In this document: positions 12,425-23,908 of the stretch, one piece after another
Layout of the letters: each line of letters starts with the position of its first letter
How positions within the stretch are numbered: position 1 is the stretch's first letter
Origin: Sweltsa coloradensis
Lineage: Eukaryota > Arthropoda > Insecta > Plecoptera > Chloroperlidae
Direction: 5' to 3'
NCBI GenBank assembly: GCA_024449915.1
Contig: JAMZAV010000441.1
Location: 310,001 to 374,000, forward strand
Length of the DNA stretch: 64,000 nt
Translations under genes and position numbers: made by a program
The notes under the pieces: generated by a model
Database searches by the model: none
What the model saw: only the letters and a program-made list of their open reading frames with translations
What the model was told of the DNA's origin: nothing

Positions 12425-12905
12425 TAAAATCATATTAACTGCCGGTAAAAAGCACCAAATCCATTCTAGGATCACCAAAATTAAAAATATTCCCTGCGGG
12501 GCTAATCTGAGGTAGACAAAAAAGAATTACAAACCGTTGGCTTTATGAGTTACAAAAAAAACAATATTTTCAGCGATTTCATTAAAATTTCATTACCTAC
12601 ATAAAAATGAGGCTATCAACATCTATAAAATCATATTAATTGCTGGTAAAACGCTCCAAATCCATTCTAGGATGACCAAAATTGAAAAAATTCCCTGCGG
12701 GGCTAAACTGTGGAAGACTAAAAAATGATAAACCGTTGGTTTTATGAGTTCAACAGAAAAAAAAATCAGCCATTTCATTAAAATTTCATTACATAAAAAT
12801 GAGGCTATCAACATCTATAAAATCATATAAATTGCCGGTAAAACGCACCAAATCCATTCTAGGATCATCAAAATTGAAAAAATTCCCTGCGGGGCTAAAC
12901 TGGGG
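12425..12905. repeat. Minisatellite, about 200-bp unit, 2.4 copies
   Basis: The block beginning AAAATCATATTAA and containing CCAAATCCATTCTAGGAT and TTCCCTGCGGGGCTAA starts near 12426, 12628 and 12820. Copies are clearly diverged. The array lies at the right end of hAT-2. Confidence 0.75.
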
Positions 12906-13110
12906 GCACGCCCCCAGACCCCCTTGTTGCCCACGAAAGTAGGGGGTGGGTATAGTAAAAATATTGTAGGCACCGATCACTCTTAGTAGTTCGCCACGCC
13001 ACTGAACATTTGTATTGAAGGCATTTCTGCATTACTAGATTGATTTTATAAACTTTTAGAGAGTTCTATAGGGTTTATGAGTTTGTTATGTTGGTAGGCC
13101 TAGTAGGCTA

Positions 13111-13687
13111 CTAGGAAAACGCTAAAGTCCCGTCGCGTTGATGGATGAGCGTTTTTGTAAGTTTTTAGTTTGCATGGGATCTCTTTCTTATCAAGTGCTT
13201 TTTGAACGCATTGTAGGTGATTGTTGTCAAGTTTCTATTGTTACTTGTTAATTGTTATTAAATACCTCAAAAACTTTATTTAACACCTTTATTTATAGTA
13301 GGCTATGGTTTCAGGATAATTTTTTCAACTTTTTCTTTCAAAAAGCAATACATCACTAACCTTAATGTCTATGTGAAATATGAACGTTCTAGCCCAACCC
13401 GTTTGGTCAGAATCGGTCCAAATGTCATGAAAATATCGCACTTAAAATCGAAAAAAATCGTAAAAGTACGATATTCATGAGAAATATTTCTTCGATTGTA
13501 CCCAAAAACGTGGCAGGTCTAAGTTCAGAGATTTCGAAGGTCCCCTCAAAATTTCATCGAGATCGCATAGGCCTATGCCGTTTGCCCGGAATCATGCGAA
13601 CAAACAGACAGAAAAAAAATGAAAAAAAAACATCGGAGCTAAATTTTTTGAGGGGTCAGTGACGCTTCGCTCGCTACGCTCATCCAA
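13111..13687 (-). mobile_element. Helitron-like element, copy C
   Basis: In minus orientation it starts TTGGATGAGCGTAGCGAGCG (right end) and ends with CATCCATCAACGCGACGGG, the AACGC...GCGTT stem and TTTTCCTAG before T (left end). It is the shortest two-ended copy of the ATGAGCG group (577 bp). A short frame in it resembles the frames in copies B and E; see findings. No helicase. Confidence 0.75.
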
Positions 13688-14177
13688 TCAATCTTCTGCA
13701 CACTTTGCAGCTAGGCCTCTGTCAAACTGCTTCCTACCACTTGTTACCTGTTCCTACAATGGTAAAGAAGCGTCACATGTGTTTTACCCTGAGTGGGAAC
13801 AAAATAATATTTAGGCCTAACTAGCCTATTGTAGCTGGGCAACTATGTAGGCCTACCAACAATGCTACTAGAATGATTGCTCACATAAAAAAAGTGTGGA
13901 AAGTGCCCCAAACAACTCTTTATTTTATCTTGATGATAGTTAGGCCCGCCTACTGATAAGGTAATTAGTTATGTTATTTTTACAGCCTACAGGATTTGAA
14001 ATAATCGCTATTAGACGGAATGATGTGTTTGCTAAATATTATTCCTCTTAAGTTTTGTCCAAATAATGAATAAAATAAAAGTTAAGAGCGTGATAAGTGT
14101 TGCGCCGTTCAACAGACGTAAAATTGGGAAATGAGAATCTATCCCAACTCTCGTCTCTTGTCACGTGACCTGTGACT
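13688..14177. other. Non-coding stretch, no gene seen
   Basis: Contains scattered TAGGCC motifs and an isolated short frame starting ATGGTAAAGAAGCGTCAC near 13760 that cannot be assigned. Confidence 0.3.
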
Positions 14178-14918
14178 TCGAAACCTCCTTATTAAAACAT
14201 ATTCCTCATTATGAGCACATCATTATCATGGGTGATTTTAATACTAACTTGCTTTTAGAGAATCATAGGCTACAGACACACGACAACTTAAAACTATTTT
14301 CAACTCTTGTTATTTAACAATCTGCCCCTTTCCCCAACCCATCACACTTCCACTTCTCACACTTGGATTGACATTATGTTGATGTCAAATCGGGATAGAG
14401 TTCTCAATCATGGGCAGCTCTCAGTCCCAGGGATCTCTGCTCACGACTTAATTTATTTGCAGTACTCAATACGGGTACCGAATCAGACACCAAAATTTCT
14501 TATGAGACGTAATATAAAATTAAAATATATTGACAAAGAACAATTTCTGTTAGATTCTCTAGCCTTGCCTTGGGATAATTTCGCTAATCTTCCAACAATC
14601 GATGAAAAGCTAATGGAATTTAACTCATTATTGTTACAAACTTTATGATAAGCATAGAGTCGTAAGAGTGACTAAACCCCCTACTCCATGGATGACAGCT
14701 GAAATAAGAGACCTCATGGCTAGGCGTGATGGGGCCTTCAATAAATTTAAAGCAGACTCAAATGAAGAAAATCGAGATAAATACAGAACATTAAGAAATA
14801 AAACTAACCAGATTATTCGAACCGAAAGGAAACGCTAGGCCTATACCCACAGTCTACTTGACCGTTAAGATCCCAATGAAAAGATGTGGCAAAGTCTTTC
14901 ACAAATGGGTATTGGGAA
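14178..14918 (+). pseudogene. LINE endonuclease fragment (APE type, Jockey/CR1-like)
   Basis: Broken frames encode the C-terminal half of an APE endonuclease, which nicks target DNA for retrotransposition: HIIIMGDFNTNLL (GDFN catalytic motif, near 14211), HTWIDIMLMS, then GISAHDLIYLQYS, corresponding to the conserved SDH motif. A basic linker follows (RNKTNQIIRTERKR near 14790-14830). Frame changes near 14260-14310 and 14645 break it. It stops exactly where the Gypsy-2 LTR begins, so the rest of the LINE is missing or moved. The RT fragment at 51436-52690 is a related type. Confidence 0.75.
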
Positions 14919-15097
14919 TGCGTTATGATGAAGTTCAGGGTTATTAATGAGAGATCATTCCATGAGGCAACATCAGCTTTATTAGGCCGAATTAGGCGTC
15001 GCTAAAACCTGGCGCAGCGGCAGTACATACATGGGTTGGCTTACATTGAATCTACAAGGCGCTGGGGCGCTAGGTTCAAACACTTAAAACTACTTAA

Positions 15098-17903
15098 AGG
15101 GATCGTTCACCTCTTATGTAAAGGTGTACCCAGACATCTATTTACCTAAGTAGACTCCATTTACAACAAATCCTTTCTCGAAAATAATCATAATCACTAG
15201 GGCTCGGATTGTTATGTGCTTAAAAACGTCAAAATATGTATTTTATATTTGCTTAAAAACAGAAGAATATGTGCTTAAAAATACAAAAATATTTGCTTAA
15301 AAATACAAAATAAAGTGCTCAAAAAATGTTGTTACGTTACCATCAGTCTTCCCAGCACAATATGTGCATAAATTAATCAAATCATGGTGCAATATAATAC
15401 CAGAAAGAAAAAAATACGTTGGTACTAAAACAATTTTATTGTTGCTGAACATATTGTGCAGTTTGTAACATTGTCACTTTTTAATATCACCTTGGACTAA
15501 CATGTGTCTTTATATACCCCCGTTGCAGTGTACCACAATCCACAATCCACATTTTCAAATGTTCAAATTTAATTGAATGTCGGTTTTTGGCGAGCACATT
15601 TTTGTATTGCGAAAAAACTTTGCTCTACGTCACAAGTGATGTAACGGGTGCAAACATAAAATTCTCAATATCAGAAAACGAAAACTCGTTTGGGTTTAGA
15701 ATAGCACTTATTTGAACAAGTTTTTTGTACCCATATTTTTGACAGCACCGAGTTTAGTTTATGCAATTTTGAAATGGTTTGGAAAGTAAATAACAGTTCT
15801 TGAGTTTTTTAAAAGTAAAGAATAGTGTTTTTTTGTTAAAAATATGTGATTATGGCAAGGATAAAGAAATATGTATTTATTAACCAAATTAACAAAATAT
15901 GCAAAAATATTTGATTAAAAAAACATATATTTGAGATCACAATCAAAAAATTTCGTGAAGAATTGACCCATGGCATAGGTTTAGAGAACTTTATAAAAAT
16001 TTTAAAATACAAAAGAATCCTAGCCCTAATAATCACCGTATTTTAATTGTTAAATATGTCATGAAATTGACTACGTTTTCGCCCACTTCGCTGTACTGGC
16101 AACAACGCACGACACGCCTTGTTTCGGAGTCGAGTAGCCGGGTGTCGCGGCGAACTGAGTTATCGTATTGGACATTTTAAAGATGCTTGGCAAGGGGGGA
16201 TATGACATGTAGTCAAGTATGGCATACTCGCTTCAAATTAGATTGAAATAAAAACGCATGCCATGTGTTATTTGGGCTAAAGTGTCAAGTGTAGAGGTGT
16301 TTACGAAGTTTGTCCCTTTTGACAATCGACTTTATAACGCACAGCGCACTTACTGTATGCACATACAAAACCCCGTACACCTAGCCGAAATATATATTTA
16401 CTGCCGATGACAGTACTTTTTTTGTTCTCCTTTTGTCGAAAATGCTGTTGATATGGATTTTTAAATCTTTGTTTTTGTTTTTGGGAAAGGTTCTTCTAAT
16501 CTATATGGCATAAGTATATTATGAGTGGGGTGTGCCTGCATACTCACCGATATAAACAAAAAGCGATAAGCTAATGGGCCTAAAAGGAAGAGAATAATCA
16601 TTAAAACATGCCCAGAAACATTACGCAGACCTCTTCACATCAGTTGGACACGTGTACTTGTTTCGATCAATCGTTCATGTGGCATTGAAAGGGGTGGTGT
16701 AATAGGTACAAAAAATAAGAATGTTTATTATACGTTTTCAGGGCATGCGAATTTTATTCATAGTGTTCGTGTAGAGTTTGTACACAAAATGTCAAATGTC
16801 AACCGACAAAGAGTCAAATTGTTGCGACGAGAGTGACTTTATTAGTGAATTGCTTGAACGTGAGTCGCGCAGTGTATAATAACTAAGCATAAACTTATTA
16901 GTAGTTTTGGGCAGGTGATAGTTTTCAAAGTGTTCTCAATATTTTACGCCACGAAAAGCTTTGGAAAAAAAATCCATCAGTACAATAGAGAAACATTGAT
17001 GTCTGGCGTAATTAAGTCAGCATATACCCACTCATGTTTATGGGGTACAATTACGGGAAAAGAAACTGATCTAAACAGGCAACATAGATTTGTTTTCATT
17101 CTGTATCCACAAGTGTGGTCTAAGGCGGCTTTAAATAATAAATATACGGAGTATTCCATGAGAAACTAAAATAAAGTGCCGCTTGGATAATGATACATTC
17201 ATAACGCGCGAGAGTTATTCGCAGGTCCAAGGTTCGATCCTCACCACTGGCAATCCTGACTTTACATGATTACGGAAACTGCTGTTAGCCAATGCGTTTG
17301 GAATTACTTTAAACATGTGATTTCACATTTGTGGAAGAATAATTGATTAAAAAAATGCTATAACCAAATCGCTTTTATTTTTTAAAGTGCAGATTCTGTA
17401 TCATGTGTGTGTGTGTTTTGTTGTGTGTGTGTGTAAGAATCGCTATCGCGTGTGTTATGTTGTTGTATAGGAAATACTTATTCAACTCCCCTGATAGGCC
17501 TACCTGTCATGATTGGCAACATATAACTTTTTAAGAACGTGCCAATATAATAATTTATTCCATTAAATTGATGAAATAAAGTATGTGGTTTCAAAACAGG
17601 TGTTGGTTTTTCTGTAACGTATTGTTAATCAGATGATCGCAGGCCTTCCGCTTTGTTTTCAGTAGAACAGACTATCTCGACAGATAGACCGGGACCCCCC
17701 TCACGCGTTACTCGCCGTTAGTAGCTGTGCTGTGTTTGCAACAACACTCGCCAGCCTTCGTACCAGTGACGTCACTGACCGAAGCGCGCGATGAATTTTA
17801 AAGACCCCTATTGACGTAGGTCTGGAATATACACAATGAACTTAATTTTATGTTTTCTACTTGATGTTAAGAATAACACTTGTTAAAAGAGTGAACGGGC
17901 CCT
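15098..17903. mobile_element. Kolobok-like (TTAA) element in the Gypsy-2 LTR
   Basis: Ends are AGGGATCGTTCACCTCTT and its partner, which read inward is AGGGCCCGTTCACTCTTTT. The left flank is TTAA (15094-15097). The right flank is TTA followed by TACTAACC, and the empty site in the other LTR is CTACTTAATACTAACC, so the TTAA duplication has lost one base on the right. TTAA with AGGG ends fits Kolobok/T2-type elements. The interior holds a hAT (15198-16028), a tRNA-like B box near 17231-17240 and a GT microsatellite near 17404-17435. No transposase found. Confidence 0.8.
15198..16028. mobile_element. hAT-3, nested in the Kolobok-like element
   Basis: Inverted ends TAGGGCTCGGATT and AATCCTAGCCCTA are flanked by a perfect 8-bp duplication ATAATCAC (15190-15197 and 16029-16036). 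TGTGCTTAAAAA-type motifs recur just inside the left end. 831 bp, no coding capacity. Confidence 0.85.
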
Positions 17904-18179
17904 TTATACTAACCATCTTATTACTCTCCCTTTCCTTATTTAAAAGTATTATACTAATACTACTATGTAGATAAAAGTATTAATGTTTAAATGTAACCGT
18001 ACACCCTTGTGCTAATTAAAACAAGTCAAAGTTAAATATCATTATCTATTAGCTACTAGATGAAAGAAACAGGAAGAACATTATAAGCTGAAGGCTTACT
18101 ACTAAACTAAGGTAAGTTTTCAACCGATTCACGTGATTTTATAACTAAGTCAACTAAATACCCTTGACTGAGCTACAGG

Positions 18180-21100
18180 TCTATTTCTGGGAGGTCTGAA
18201 CGCTCTGCCACTCCGTGTGGCTGACGTCTGCTTTCTGCGCACACAGTAAGATGGAGAGTCTCCCGGACCTGTTTTAGGCGAATGACGTCCTTACGGATGG
18301 ACCTGGGGTGTCATCTTTCCAGGTAGGACTGATGGGGTCGTCCTTCCAGGTGGGACTGGTGACAGCGTCGTTTTGTTATGGAGCATGGGATAGGTTATAG
18401 GGTTCCCTTTCTGCAGGAAGTTGTGGTATTACTTCTGGCGTGGAGCCCGGAATCACGTGGGCCCGATTTCTGCGGAGTATACCCGATGGGGTTTCCACTT
18501 GCAGAGATCGTGGCTCGGACCAATAACTACTACATCTTCGTAGCCTGTTTTGTTCTCGAACTCCAGACCTCGATCACCAACCTTACCCTTGGTAGCTCTC
18601 TAGCTTGGTGTCTCGAGTCGAAGTGCTGTTTTCTGTTTGAGTTTCCAATAGCTTCCTCGCTCTCTTGCCACTTCTTTCAGATTCGCATTGTGGCTTCATA
18701 ATGACGCGGTAAGTTGGTAGAGTTGCTCGAAGTTTCGCGCCATTCATACTGAGCTGGGCTATATCCGCATTGGAGATGAGTGTTTCGATCTCTTGAGTAT
18801 CGCCAAGATACTGGATGTCATCGACTTCTTTTTAGCATTTCCCTTCACTGCTTTACCGCCAATGTACAGCTAGACCGTTGCTCTGGGGTGCGTCGGTCTG
18901 CTTTTCTCGTGGTTGAAGCCGTAGGATTAGAAAACTTGATGAATTCGTGGTGCTATTGAACGGTGGCCGCCATCTGATCTGCCCGTTTTAGGGATCCCGT
19001 TGTCGTGCTAAGATTGATTTTAGACTAGATATCACAAGAGAACTCGAGGTTTTGTCCAGTACTGAACAAACTCGTGAATCTTGAGAAATAGTCTTCGACT
19101 ACCAGAGTACTTCCTTCGTTTACTTGGCATAAGTCGATCCCCCACATTTTCCCTAGGGGATTCAGAAACGGGTCGGCATCATTGGCTGTGCTTGTCGTTT
19201 CTGAATCTTCGATTCAATTCGAACATGAGTTTTGATCAATCGCTCGATTCTCTTCATTCTATATTGGCCAGTATACCGCCTCTTCTAGCATTGGGCGCGT
19301 TGTGTCTTACTTATTTCCATGTGACCTTCGTGGAGGCGGGTAGAATTTGTTTCGCAGCTCTTTGGAATAACTAACTCGAGGTCCCATGAAGAAGATCTCA
19401 TCGTGCGACTGCAAGGTTTCCCCTTGCACCTTCAGTATGGTAAGCATGTTGGGTCGACGTTTCTCTTTCTCCAGCCTCTAGTACTTATTCTTCAGCCTTC
19501 TGGATTTCTTCATCCTTCATTTGTGCCTGCTTGATCTCCGCGAGTCTTTGGTCGGTTGTCGGTATTTCTTGGCGCACTTCTTGTACGAACAGTTCCGGGT
19601 CTTGCTAGAACAAGACGTCTTCTTCTTGAGCTTTCCCTTCTGGTGTTGAGCACGTGACAGGGCATCCGCTGTGTAAAATGCTTTCCTGGCAAATGTTCAA
19701 TTGTGAACGTGTACAGCATAGCCTCATCCGGAAACGCTGCAGTCTCGCCGAAAGCTCACTGATTGGGTTTGTGCCTAAGAATTGTTACAAGTGGTTTTGT
19801 GTGGTCCGTGTGGGATAACAAGTCCGGGGGGATAGTCCGTTTAACGAACTGAGTAAACTTTTCACACGCCCACGTTATTGATAAAGCCTCTTTTTCTATT
19901 TGGGCATAACGGCGCTCCGTTTAACTCATCGAACGTGAAGCATATGCCACTTGCTTCCCATCCGTTTTGCTGTTGCTGTAGCACAGCCCCCAACCCATGA
20001 TGATGATTGCTTCCGCACAAACGCTACTTGCATGTTAGGATCGATACAGTGCCAACACGGTAGTTTTCGTAGCATGTCTTTTATGCTCTCGAATGCCTTT
20101 GTGTGAAACCGGAGTCCATAAGAATTCATCTTCTTCAATAACTCTCTTAGAGTTGACTCTCCTTCTGCAAGATTGGGCATAAACTAGCCAGCTGGTTGAC
20201 CATTCCAAAGAATCTTCGCAGCTGCCGACTCATCTGCAGGGTTATTCAATTCTTTATGGCCTTCAACCTTGTCTTCGTCTAACTTTTATACCGGTCCTTG
20301 ATATCTCGTTTCCTAGAAACTTGACCTGGTCTCATCCGCGAAACTGCATTTTTTCTCTGTTTAGAGTGTGTGATGTTCTCCTTCCTTCAACCTCCCTAAC
20401 GACCTTAGCTTAACCTGGTAATCGTGCTCCGCTTTTCGTCGCGCCGAATACCAAAAAATCGTCCTTTGACAATACTCCTTCAGCCCTCCAGGATTTGTGA
20501 CATCCGTCGCGATAACAATGCTCTGGGGCACTGCCTAATTGTCAATGGTAAGTTGCCCAAGCACGTGTTATGAACGTTGTCAGGGAGCGATCCTTCGTAA
20601 AGGCACCTTGCCAGAACACTAGGCGGGCGTCAAGTTAAGAAAATTCTTGGCCCCTTCTAGTTGCCCTAACGACCTGTCCACCGATGGCATTTGGTACGTC
20701 CCTAAGAACACACCGGTTCAGTTGGGTCAACGCTTACACATATACGTTATCTTGTCCGATTTCTTGGAATTACTACCATACCCGGCACACCACATTGTTT
20801 GGTGTCTTCAATAGGGATATGTACTCCCTTGAACCATTTTCCTCCAACTCCGTTTTTACCTGCGTACGCAGAGGTGTAAGGGAATTCTTCGCTGCACCGA
20901 TATCGCGTAAGGCTTCTGCAATTAGGTTTCATTAATCTGGTTTCTCCTTCGAGCTGTCCGAGGCCTCGAACATCTGATGGTCACCAACGTTTTCGTTTCC
21001 ATAGGTTCTATGTCCTCTCAGCCTATGCCATTTACCCATGCAAGCATACCTGAGTCCGGATGCAGGAACGACCTAGAGTGGTTTTATCTGTGGATGCCCC

Positions 21101-21380
21101 CTCCATGACATAAGATTTTTGCACCGAATACCCTGAATTTCGCCCAACTACAGAAGCCTTCACATCGTCCTAAAATGGCTAGAGGACTTTTTCCTGCCGA
21201 AAAGCAATTTGTCTGCCTTTCGTAGCTGGTACCGGTATCCGAGGAGAGTTTGTTCAAAACGCGATTCAGGTATAAATGCCACATCGCCCAGTGTCGATTT
21301 GAACTTAACTGTCACATCGTTTACTTTTAAGCTTGCGAACCATGCATTACTTGACCACTTGCGTTCACGTACTGCTGTCA
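18180..21380 (-). pseudogene. Gypsy-2 pol remnant (protease, RT, RNase H, integrase)
   Basis: Read from right to left: a protease region near 21200-21345 (SLKVNDVTVKFK before a disrupted catalytic DTG), an RT N-terminal region near 20870-20930 (QRRIPLHLRTQ), an RT motif DDFLVFGA near 20450, a thumb/connection with FFGMVNQLA and LAEGESTLRELL near 20140-20215, and an RNase H end with YTFTIEHLPGKHF near 19675-19715. Integrase should fill 18180-19640 but is too broken to delimit. Stops and frameshifts occur throughout, so it cannot encode a polyprotein. Confidence 0.75.
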
Positions 21381-21389
21381 TGCATGTTG

Positions 21390-22389
21390 GTGCTACTCAC
21401 ACGATAGCAGAAAGTCTGGCCCCTCATCCTCTGAATGATCTGAACCCTCTCCCCCCCTCTGCATTTTCTTGGACAATGGCATGCCCTGCCCCAATGGCCC
21501 TACTTTTTTTACATTTTATTGCAAGTTGCCTTCCTTGCAGGACTATTTTTCTGCAGGGTTTCTTTTCCCACATTTGGGACAAAATTTTTCCGATGTTTTA
21601 GGCCTAGGCCTAGGCTTCCCTACATAAGACTTTTCTTCCCCCTTTGGTATTCTTCCTTACCGCATCCACCTTGGCTGGGTCTTCCTGCCTAACAACACCC
21701 TGTTGTTTTCGATGTTCACTGGCCTGACCTTGCTACAAGCTTCTCTAATGTAAAGTACCGGATCCATTTGTAAGAATTTCCGATAACTTACTGTCGAGAA
21801 TACTATGACCCCCGGTCCAGCGTATCAGGTCTTCTTTAAGTTGACCATATTCACAGTGTTTTGGCCAGGGCATGCAAATCTGTCACAAAACTTTCAATGA
21901 CTCCTCTACCTGTTGATTTTGTGATTGAAGCGTGCCCTCTCATAGATCACTTCCGCTTTGCAACAAAGTGGTTCTCAAACCCTCTCCAACTTTGGAGTAG
22001 TCTTCCTGTCTTCCTCAGACAGACCTACCGTACAGGACGTCTTCAGCCTCGGTCCCCCATAGTGTACACCAGTGCGTTCACTTGGTCCTGGGACTCTGGT
22101 TGTGTGTCGTGGACCTGAGGTCCTTCCTAACCTTTCAAAACGCCTAATTCCACCTGGGCCATTCCTTAGGGCACTGGAAAAAAATCAAACGCCTTAGGCG
22201 TTTTCACATGGAAAGAGCACTAGGCCGAACCGGGCCTAGTAGTGCCTTGACCTAGCCACGTTTTTCAGTATCAGGCATTTCGAGGTTAGTTCGACTCCCG
22301 TCACCTGCCTAAGCTTACTTAACCTACAAGTCGCCTGGTTATTTCCTACTTCTAATCACATTAGAAACTTTTGAAATAGACATGTTAAA
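21390..22389 (-). pseudogene. Gypsy-2 gag remnant
   Basis: Minus-strand frames contain a capsid-like piece with ALAKTCEYGQLKEDLI spread over frames near 21800-21890, a TAGGCC tandem at 21598-21616, and a zinc-knuckle start KFCPKCGK near 21565-21590 followed by a second, damaged knuckle. The gag order matches Gypsy-3. Frames are broken by indels and stops. Confidence 0.65.
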
Positions 22390-22401
22390 TACCTGGCACC
22401 A

Positions 22402-23080
22402 TGCGTTCTGATGAAGTTCAGGTTGTAATGATAGATCATTCCTAGGCAAACCATCATCTTTATCAGTGTTGGTTAAGTGTTCCCACAAAAAAGGAACTTT
22501 TAAAATTATGTTACTTGGCCTGCAAAGGAACTTTAAAGTTACAGTTTCTTCAACAAAAAGGAACTTTTGAGTTCCCAAAATAATAAAAGTTCCTGATTAA
22601 AAGTTCCTTTATCAGATATATTATGGTACATAGGATTTAGGTCGCGATTTTTAAGCCACATGGTCGCGAGCAAATATGACAGGTTCCTTATTCGAGGTTA
22701 TACTTATACGCATCCAAAAAAATCATATTCAACGATTTTCATATCTGTATCAGCTAAATATGTTTTGAAATATAGAGGCATGGTGGGTTTTGTCATCTCT
22801 AACATTTAAAGGAACTTCTAAAACTTGATTAAAAGTTCCCCAAAGTTTGTAACTTTTGTGTTGAAAGTTCCTCTAACTAAAAATGGAACTCGTTCCTTAA
22901 AAAGTTCCCGAAAAAGGAACGCGTTCTTTTTTTAAAAGTTCCTACCCAACACTGAGCTTTATTAGGCCGAATTAGGCGTTGCTAAAACCTGGCGCAGTAC
23001 ATACATGGGTTGGCTTACATTGAATCTACAAGGCGCTGGGGCGCTAAGTTCAAACACTTAAAACTACTTAATACTAACCA
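22402..23080 (-). repeat. Gypsy-2 5' LTR, split by hAT-4
   Basis: LTR sequence at 22402-22463 and 22963-23080 matches 14919-15097 plus 17907-17915, including GGCGCTGGGGCGCTA and GGTTGGCTTACATTGAATC. The left copy has six extra bases in a CGGCAG-type stretch. Confidence 0.85.
22464..22954. mobile_element. hAT-4 MITE in the Gypsy-2 5' LTR
   Basis: Ends CAGTGTTGG and CCAACACTG. 8-bp flanks are ATCTTTAT (22456-22463) and AGCTTTAT (22955-22962), one mismatch apart. The other LTR has a single AGCTTTAT at 14975-14982 (empty site). Subterminal motifs AAAAAGGAAC and AAAGTTCC are repeated, as in the hAT at 51491, so the two are probably related. Confidence 0.85.
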
Positions 23081-23642
23081 AACGTAGGAGGGGGAAGGTG
23101 TTTAGGAAGCAATCACATAGCCTAGCCTACTAGGGCCTAGGCCTACGGTCCTATGCTGTGGGATTAAAGGCAGAAACAGACTGCTTTGAGACTTTTACAC
23201 TTTGTTTACAAACCTAAAAATTTACGCCGCCTCACAAATTGGAAGTAGGCCTAAGTATAACAGTACGTGATGATTTGACTAAACAGGTGCACAAGGCAGC
23301 TGCTTCTGGCCATTACTTGCTGTCACCTTGACATTGCCTAGACTAGGCCTACCTAGCCCTTAGTTCCTTCCTTTACCTATGTATTGTCTATTCTATTCAG
23401 TAATACAATTCAATGATTGTTACGAGGTACATAGAGAACCTGATTAGTTACGATTTACATCACCTCACTTGAAGATCAGCTGCACCGATCTTGAGAAGAA
23501 GTGGCGGGCAAGCTAAAACTGACTGCAGGAACTTTGTATGTTCCAAGACCAAAGAAGGAAATGTGCTACGTTAAAGAAACGGCCGTTCCTGGTGAAGAAA
23601 AGAGTTTTAAGTGTACATTCTTGGCCTAGGGCCCAGGCTTAC
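23081..23642. other. Spacer between two Gypsy elements
   Basis: It carries TAGGCC motifs and one short open stretch of about 40 codons near 23503-23630 (GKLKLTAGTLYVPRPKKEM on the plus strand). That stretch is not recognisable and has no convincing splice sites. Confidence 0.3.
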
Positions 23643-23828
23643 GGTAGTGATTTGTAATCACCGCCTAAAGTGCACCGCCACCTTAGCTTACATTGTATCA
23701 ACATGTATGTATCTTTAGAAGGCTCTGACCTAGTTCACTCTCTGATCATGATGGCGTAAATAAAGCTGTTGTAAACAAAACCTTCCCCGCCTAGTTATTG
23801 GAGTTATAAAGGTGTAAAAAACACTACA
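23643..23828 (+). repeat. Gypsy-3 5' LTR
   Basis: Starts GGTAGTGATTTG where the 3' LTR has TGTAGTGATTTG, and ends GTAAAAAACACTACA. A TATA box GTTATAAAGG lies near 23807. It differs from the 3' LTR by the first base and three single-base indels that I can see. Confidence 0.9.
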
Positions 23829-23843
23829 TGGTAGTCAGAAGTA
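23829..23843 (+). other. Gypsy-3 primer binding site
   Basis: TGGTAGTCAGAAGTA immediately follows the 5' LTR. The TGG start fits a tRNA CCA end, and the rest resembles the TGGTGTCAGAAG type common in Gypsy elements, but no tRNA was matched. Confidence 0.55.
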
Positions 23844-23908
23844 CTTGAAAAGTGTGAGTAGGCCTACTAAAATACTACTATCAACATTCAAGGTAAAACA
23901 AATTCATA

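Larger units (their letters stand above)
10321..13004. mobile_element. hAT-2, 2.7 kb non-autonomous hAT-like element
   Basis: Inverted ends CAGTGGCGTGGCGAAC and GTTCGCCACGCCACTG are flanked by a perfect 8-bp duplication AACATTTG (10313-10320 and 13005-13012), diagnostic of hAT transposition. The interior carries a SINE (10461-10893) and a minisatellite (12425-12905). No hAT transposase domain was recognised. GGGGGTGGGT-type GC patches lie just inside both ends. Confidence 0.85.
14919..17915 (-). repeat. Gypsy-2 3' LTR, split by a Kolobok-like insertion
   Basis: LTR sequence occupies 14919-15097 and 17907-17915. The rest is inserted DNA. The intact order is shown by the other LTR, where ACTACTTAATACTAACCA is continuous (23064-23080). 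Confidence 0.85.
14919..23080 (-). mobile_element. Gypsy-2, nested Ty3/Gypsy retrotransposon
   Basis: Two LTRs of about 180-188 bp (after removing insertions) flank a 4.5 kb interior coding gag-pol on the minus strand. LTR ends on the plus strand are TGCGTT and TAACCA. A primer binding site (minus strand TGGTGCCAGGTA, 22390-22401) adjoins the right (5') LTR, and a pyrimidine run CTCTCCCTTTCCTT (about 17923-17936), the complement of a polypurine tract, lies inside the left (3') LTR. Flanking 5-mers GGGAA and AACGT do not match, so no target duplication survives. Confidence 0.85.

Noticed and set aside
14307..14648. 113-codon plus-strand frame as a host gene
   Set aside because: It contains the endonuclease SDH-type motif and is part of the LINE fragment.
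17215..17250. tRNA gene near GGTTCGATCC
   Set aside because: Only a B-box-like segment is present; no A box or stems can be drawn.
23503..23630. Possible 40-codon host exon
   Set aside because: No convincing donor or acceptor and no recognisable domain; kept only as a note in the spacer entry.
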